Positions 5,090 to 6,445 of a stretch of 6,445 nucleotides of DNA are shown here, piece after piece. The DNA comes from an uncultured Saprospiraceae bacterium (GTDB taxonomy: Bacteria; Bacteroidota; Bacteroidia; Chitinophagales; Saprospiraceae): positions 1 through 6,445 of the forward strand of contig CAKZUM010000403.1 in assembly GCA_937921525.1 (NCBI GenBank). The letters are read 5' to 3'. The notes beneath the pieces were generated by a model that saw nothing but the letters and a program-made list of their open reading frames with translations, searched no databases and was not told where the DNA came from. The translations under genes and the position numbers were made by a program. Numbering within the stretch: the first letter of the stretch is position 1; the number at the start of each line of letters is the position of its first letter.

Positions 5090-6001
5090 ATGGATTCTTT
5101 ATTTAGATTGTCTTTTTACGCATGTAGTCTATACCTGCTGGTTGCTTGTAATGCCACTAAACCTTTGTCTTCTACTATGAATGTGGCAAAAGGCGACAAC
5201 TTTGGGTACACAGTAACCCAACATACCAATATGGATATTAGTGTAATGGGACAAGATATGTCTACTACTGGTCGACAAGATACAGAATATGCCTTTAAAG
5301 TTATGGAGGTATCGCCCTCAGGAGATTTCAAGACAGATGTTACGATTGAAAGAGTTTCTTTTCAACAAAAAGTACCTATGGTCGGGGATGTGAACTATGA
5401 CTCTGCCGATAAAGAGGGTAGTAAAAATTCGCCTTTAAAGTCACTTGGGGAAACGGTTGGTAAGCGTTTTCAAATTTCTTACGATAAAAATGGAAAAATT
5501 GAAAAGACGGAAGGCGTCAAAGAAATTATCGGGGATATTTCAAAGAGTTTGAATAAGCAGGGGGCAGAACAATTGGTCTCTCAGTTTGGAACAGCAGGTA
5601 TCACCAATACCTTAAAAAACCTTTCTGGTATCATAAAAGGAAGCCCTAAAGTAGGAAGTACTTGGAGCGAAAATTCGGAAGTAATGGGCATGGTGAATAT
5701 GAGCCTTGACCAAACTTTTACATTGACAGAAAGAAAAGATGGCCAAGCAATTATCACCGTTGGTGGTACGGCTAAAACGATAGCAGGGGAGGGCGCATTA
5801 GAATTTCAAGGTATGCAAATTAGCTATGATATGGAAGGCCCTATTACTGGTACGATCATCGTAGACGAAAAGACGGGCTGGGCAATTTCTTCAGATGTAA
5901 CGCCTAACCTAAAGGGAAAAATGACATTGACAGGAGGCCCTTTGGGTAGTATGAGTGCGAATGCCTCTATGAAAATGGGTATTTCGGCGAAGCGGAAGTA
6001 A
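5090..6001 (+). CDS. putative lipoprotein, DUF6263-like
   Basis: The product is 303 residues. Residues 1-20 form a lipoprotein signal with lipobox Leu17-Val18-Ala19-Cys20, so Cys20 is probably lipidated and the protein anchored in the envelope. The residues after Cys (NATKPLS) lack the acidic cluster known as the surface-export signal in some Bacteroidota, which hints at a periplasmic side, weakly. The rest has no membrane segment and alternates short strands with turns, as in a beta-rich fold. Features include YAFKVMEVSPSGDFKTDVTIE near 66-87, KRFQISYDKNGKIEKTEGVKE near 125-145, a helical stretch near 147-182, GSPKVGSTWSEN near 183-196, and Gly/Met-rich C-terminal strands. This order resembles DUF6263 proteins of Bacteroidota, whose role is unknown; the family match is tentative. 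The start follows an A-rich leader, as expected. The gene stands alone, convergent with the DUF885 gene. Confidence 0.75.
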   Translation: MDSLFRLSFYACSLYLLVACNATKPLSSTMNVAKGDNFGYTVTQHTNMDISVMGQDMSTTGRQDTEYAFKVMEVSPSGDFKTDVTIERVSFQQKVPMVGDVNYDSADKEGSKNSPLKSLGETVGKRFQISYDKNGKIEKTEGVKEIIGDISKSLNKQGAEQLVSQFGTAGITNTLKNLSGIIKGSPKVGSTWSENSEVMGMVNMSLDQTFTLTERKDGQAIITVGGTAKTIAGEGALEFQGMQISYDMEGPITGTIIVDEKTGWAISSDVTPNLKGKMTLTGGPLGSMSANASMKMGISAKRK

Positions 6002-6027
6002 TAGTACTTTCCTTTTTGAAGTGGGTA

Positions 6028-6062
6028 AAAGTGAGCGACACTTTTAAAGTGTCGCTCACTTT
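6028..6062. terminator. bidirectional terminator between convergent genes
   Basis: A perfect 17-base inverted repeat (6028-6044 and 6046-6062) is centred on one base, with arms AAAGTGAGCGACACTTT and AAAGTGTCGCTCACTTT. A on one side and T on the other give short U-runs in both directions. It fits between the lipoprotein stop (6001) and the DUF885 stop (6070), so it can end both transcripts. Confidence 0.8.
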
Positions 6063-6069
6063 CACCTCA

Positions 6070-6445
6070 CTATTGCTCTCCCTCCACCCAAGCGACCACC
6101 TTCTCCTCCAATATCTTCAAAGGCACGCATCCATCCTCCAAAACAATATTATGGAATTTTTTAATATCAAAGTCATCCCCTAATTTTTCCTCAGCCATAG
6201 CCCGAAGCGAAAGAATTTTTAACTGTCCCACCTTATAAGACAATGCTTGACCAGGCATCGCCATATATCGTTCAATTTCTGATATTATACTAGCTTCTGA
6301 TTCTGCTTCATTGTCTAAGGAATATTGAATGGCCTTTTCTCTTGTCCAACCCTTTGAATGAATACCAGAATCAACAACTAAGCGAATGGCTCGATGCATC
6401 TCAGCCCCCAACATGCCAAAGTATTGATAAGGATCTTGGTATAAG
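6070..6445 (-). CDS. DUF885 family peptidase-like protein, C-terminal part
   Basis: Only the last ~124 residues are present; the reading frame stays open to the right edge, so the start lies outside the window. The visible part begins YQDPYQYFGMLGAEMHRAIR (codons up to 6444), where the first Met is internal. It continues with LVVDSGIHSKGWTREKAI, an acidic helical region, PGQALSYKVGQLKI, and ends with FDIKKFHNIVLEDGCVPL and a short helix. This order is characteristic of the C-terminus of DUF885 proteins, which are usually near 580-600 residues and often carry an N-terminal signal. They are grouped by remote similarity with zinc-dependent peptidases; the putative metal site would lie mainly upstream of this fragment, so activity cannot be judged here. 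No frameshift is seen. Confidence 0.9.
   Translation of the reverse strand, partial: LYQDPYQYFGMLGAEMHRAIRLVVDSGIHSKGWTREKAIQYSLDNEAESEASIISEIERYMAMPGQALSYKVGQLKILSLRAMAEEKLGDDFDIKKFHNIVLEDGCVPLKILEEKVVAWVEGEQ

Noticed and set aside
5116..5331. Minus-strand open frame of 71 codons
   Set aside because: It lies antisense within the lipoprotein gene and has no recognisable features.

Overview
The window looks like chromosomal DNA from a member of the Bacteroidota, possibly a Saprospira/Aureispira-type marine gliding bacterium; the finer placement is a guess. The signs are AT-rich DNA, start codons preceded by A/T-rich leaders without a clear Shine-Dalgarno sequence, a signal peptide ending in Ala-Gln, an AraC-type DNA-binding domain, a HemJ of the Bacteroidota type, and intergenic hairpin repeats built from short CTCTGTG/CACATAG-like units. 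No rRNA, tRNA, CRISPR array, transposase or phage gene is visible.

Layout from left to right: a short tandem repeat and palindrome (1-52) lie downstream of a minus-strand Spo0M/arrestin-like gene (64-528). A 739-base spacer follows. Next is a plus-strand gene (1268-1828) that joins a secretion signal peptide to an AraC-type helix-turn-helix domain, ended by a strong terminator (1883-1917). A palindrome-rich spacer (1851-2031) separates it from minus-strand hemJ (2049-2597). A minus-strand SPFH/band 7 membrane protein gene (2881-4119) has its own strong terminator (2755-2786), so hemJ and the SPFH gene are probably separate units. A 970-base spacer holds a cluster of mobile-looking palindromic repeats (4239-4382, 4524-4595, 4599-4653) and then AT-rich DNA. 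It leads to a plus-strand lipoprotein gene (5090-6001). A bidirectional hairpin (6028-6062) separates that gene from the 3' end of a convergent minus-strand DUF885 peptidase-like gene, which runs off the right edge.

The genes do not form an obvious pathway. Each seems to be transcribed alone, mostly with its own hairpin terminator. Several are envelope-related (HemJ, the SPFH protein, the lipoprotein, perhaps the exported AraC-like protein), but no operon ties them together. The two most unusual items are the AraC-type DNA-binding domain behind an export signal, with an in-frame ATG exactly after the predicted cleavage site, and the nested, heptad-built palindromic repeats between the SPFH and lipoprotein genes. 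No complete new multi-gene system could be identified.
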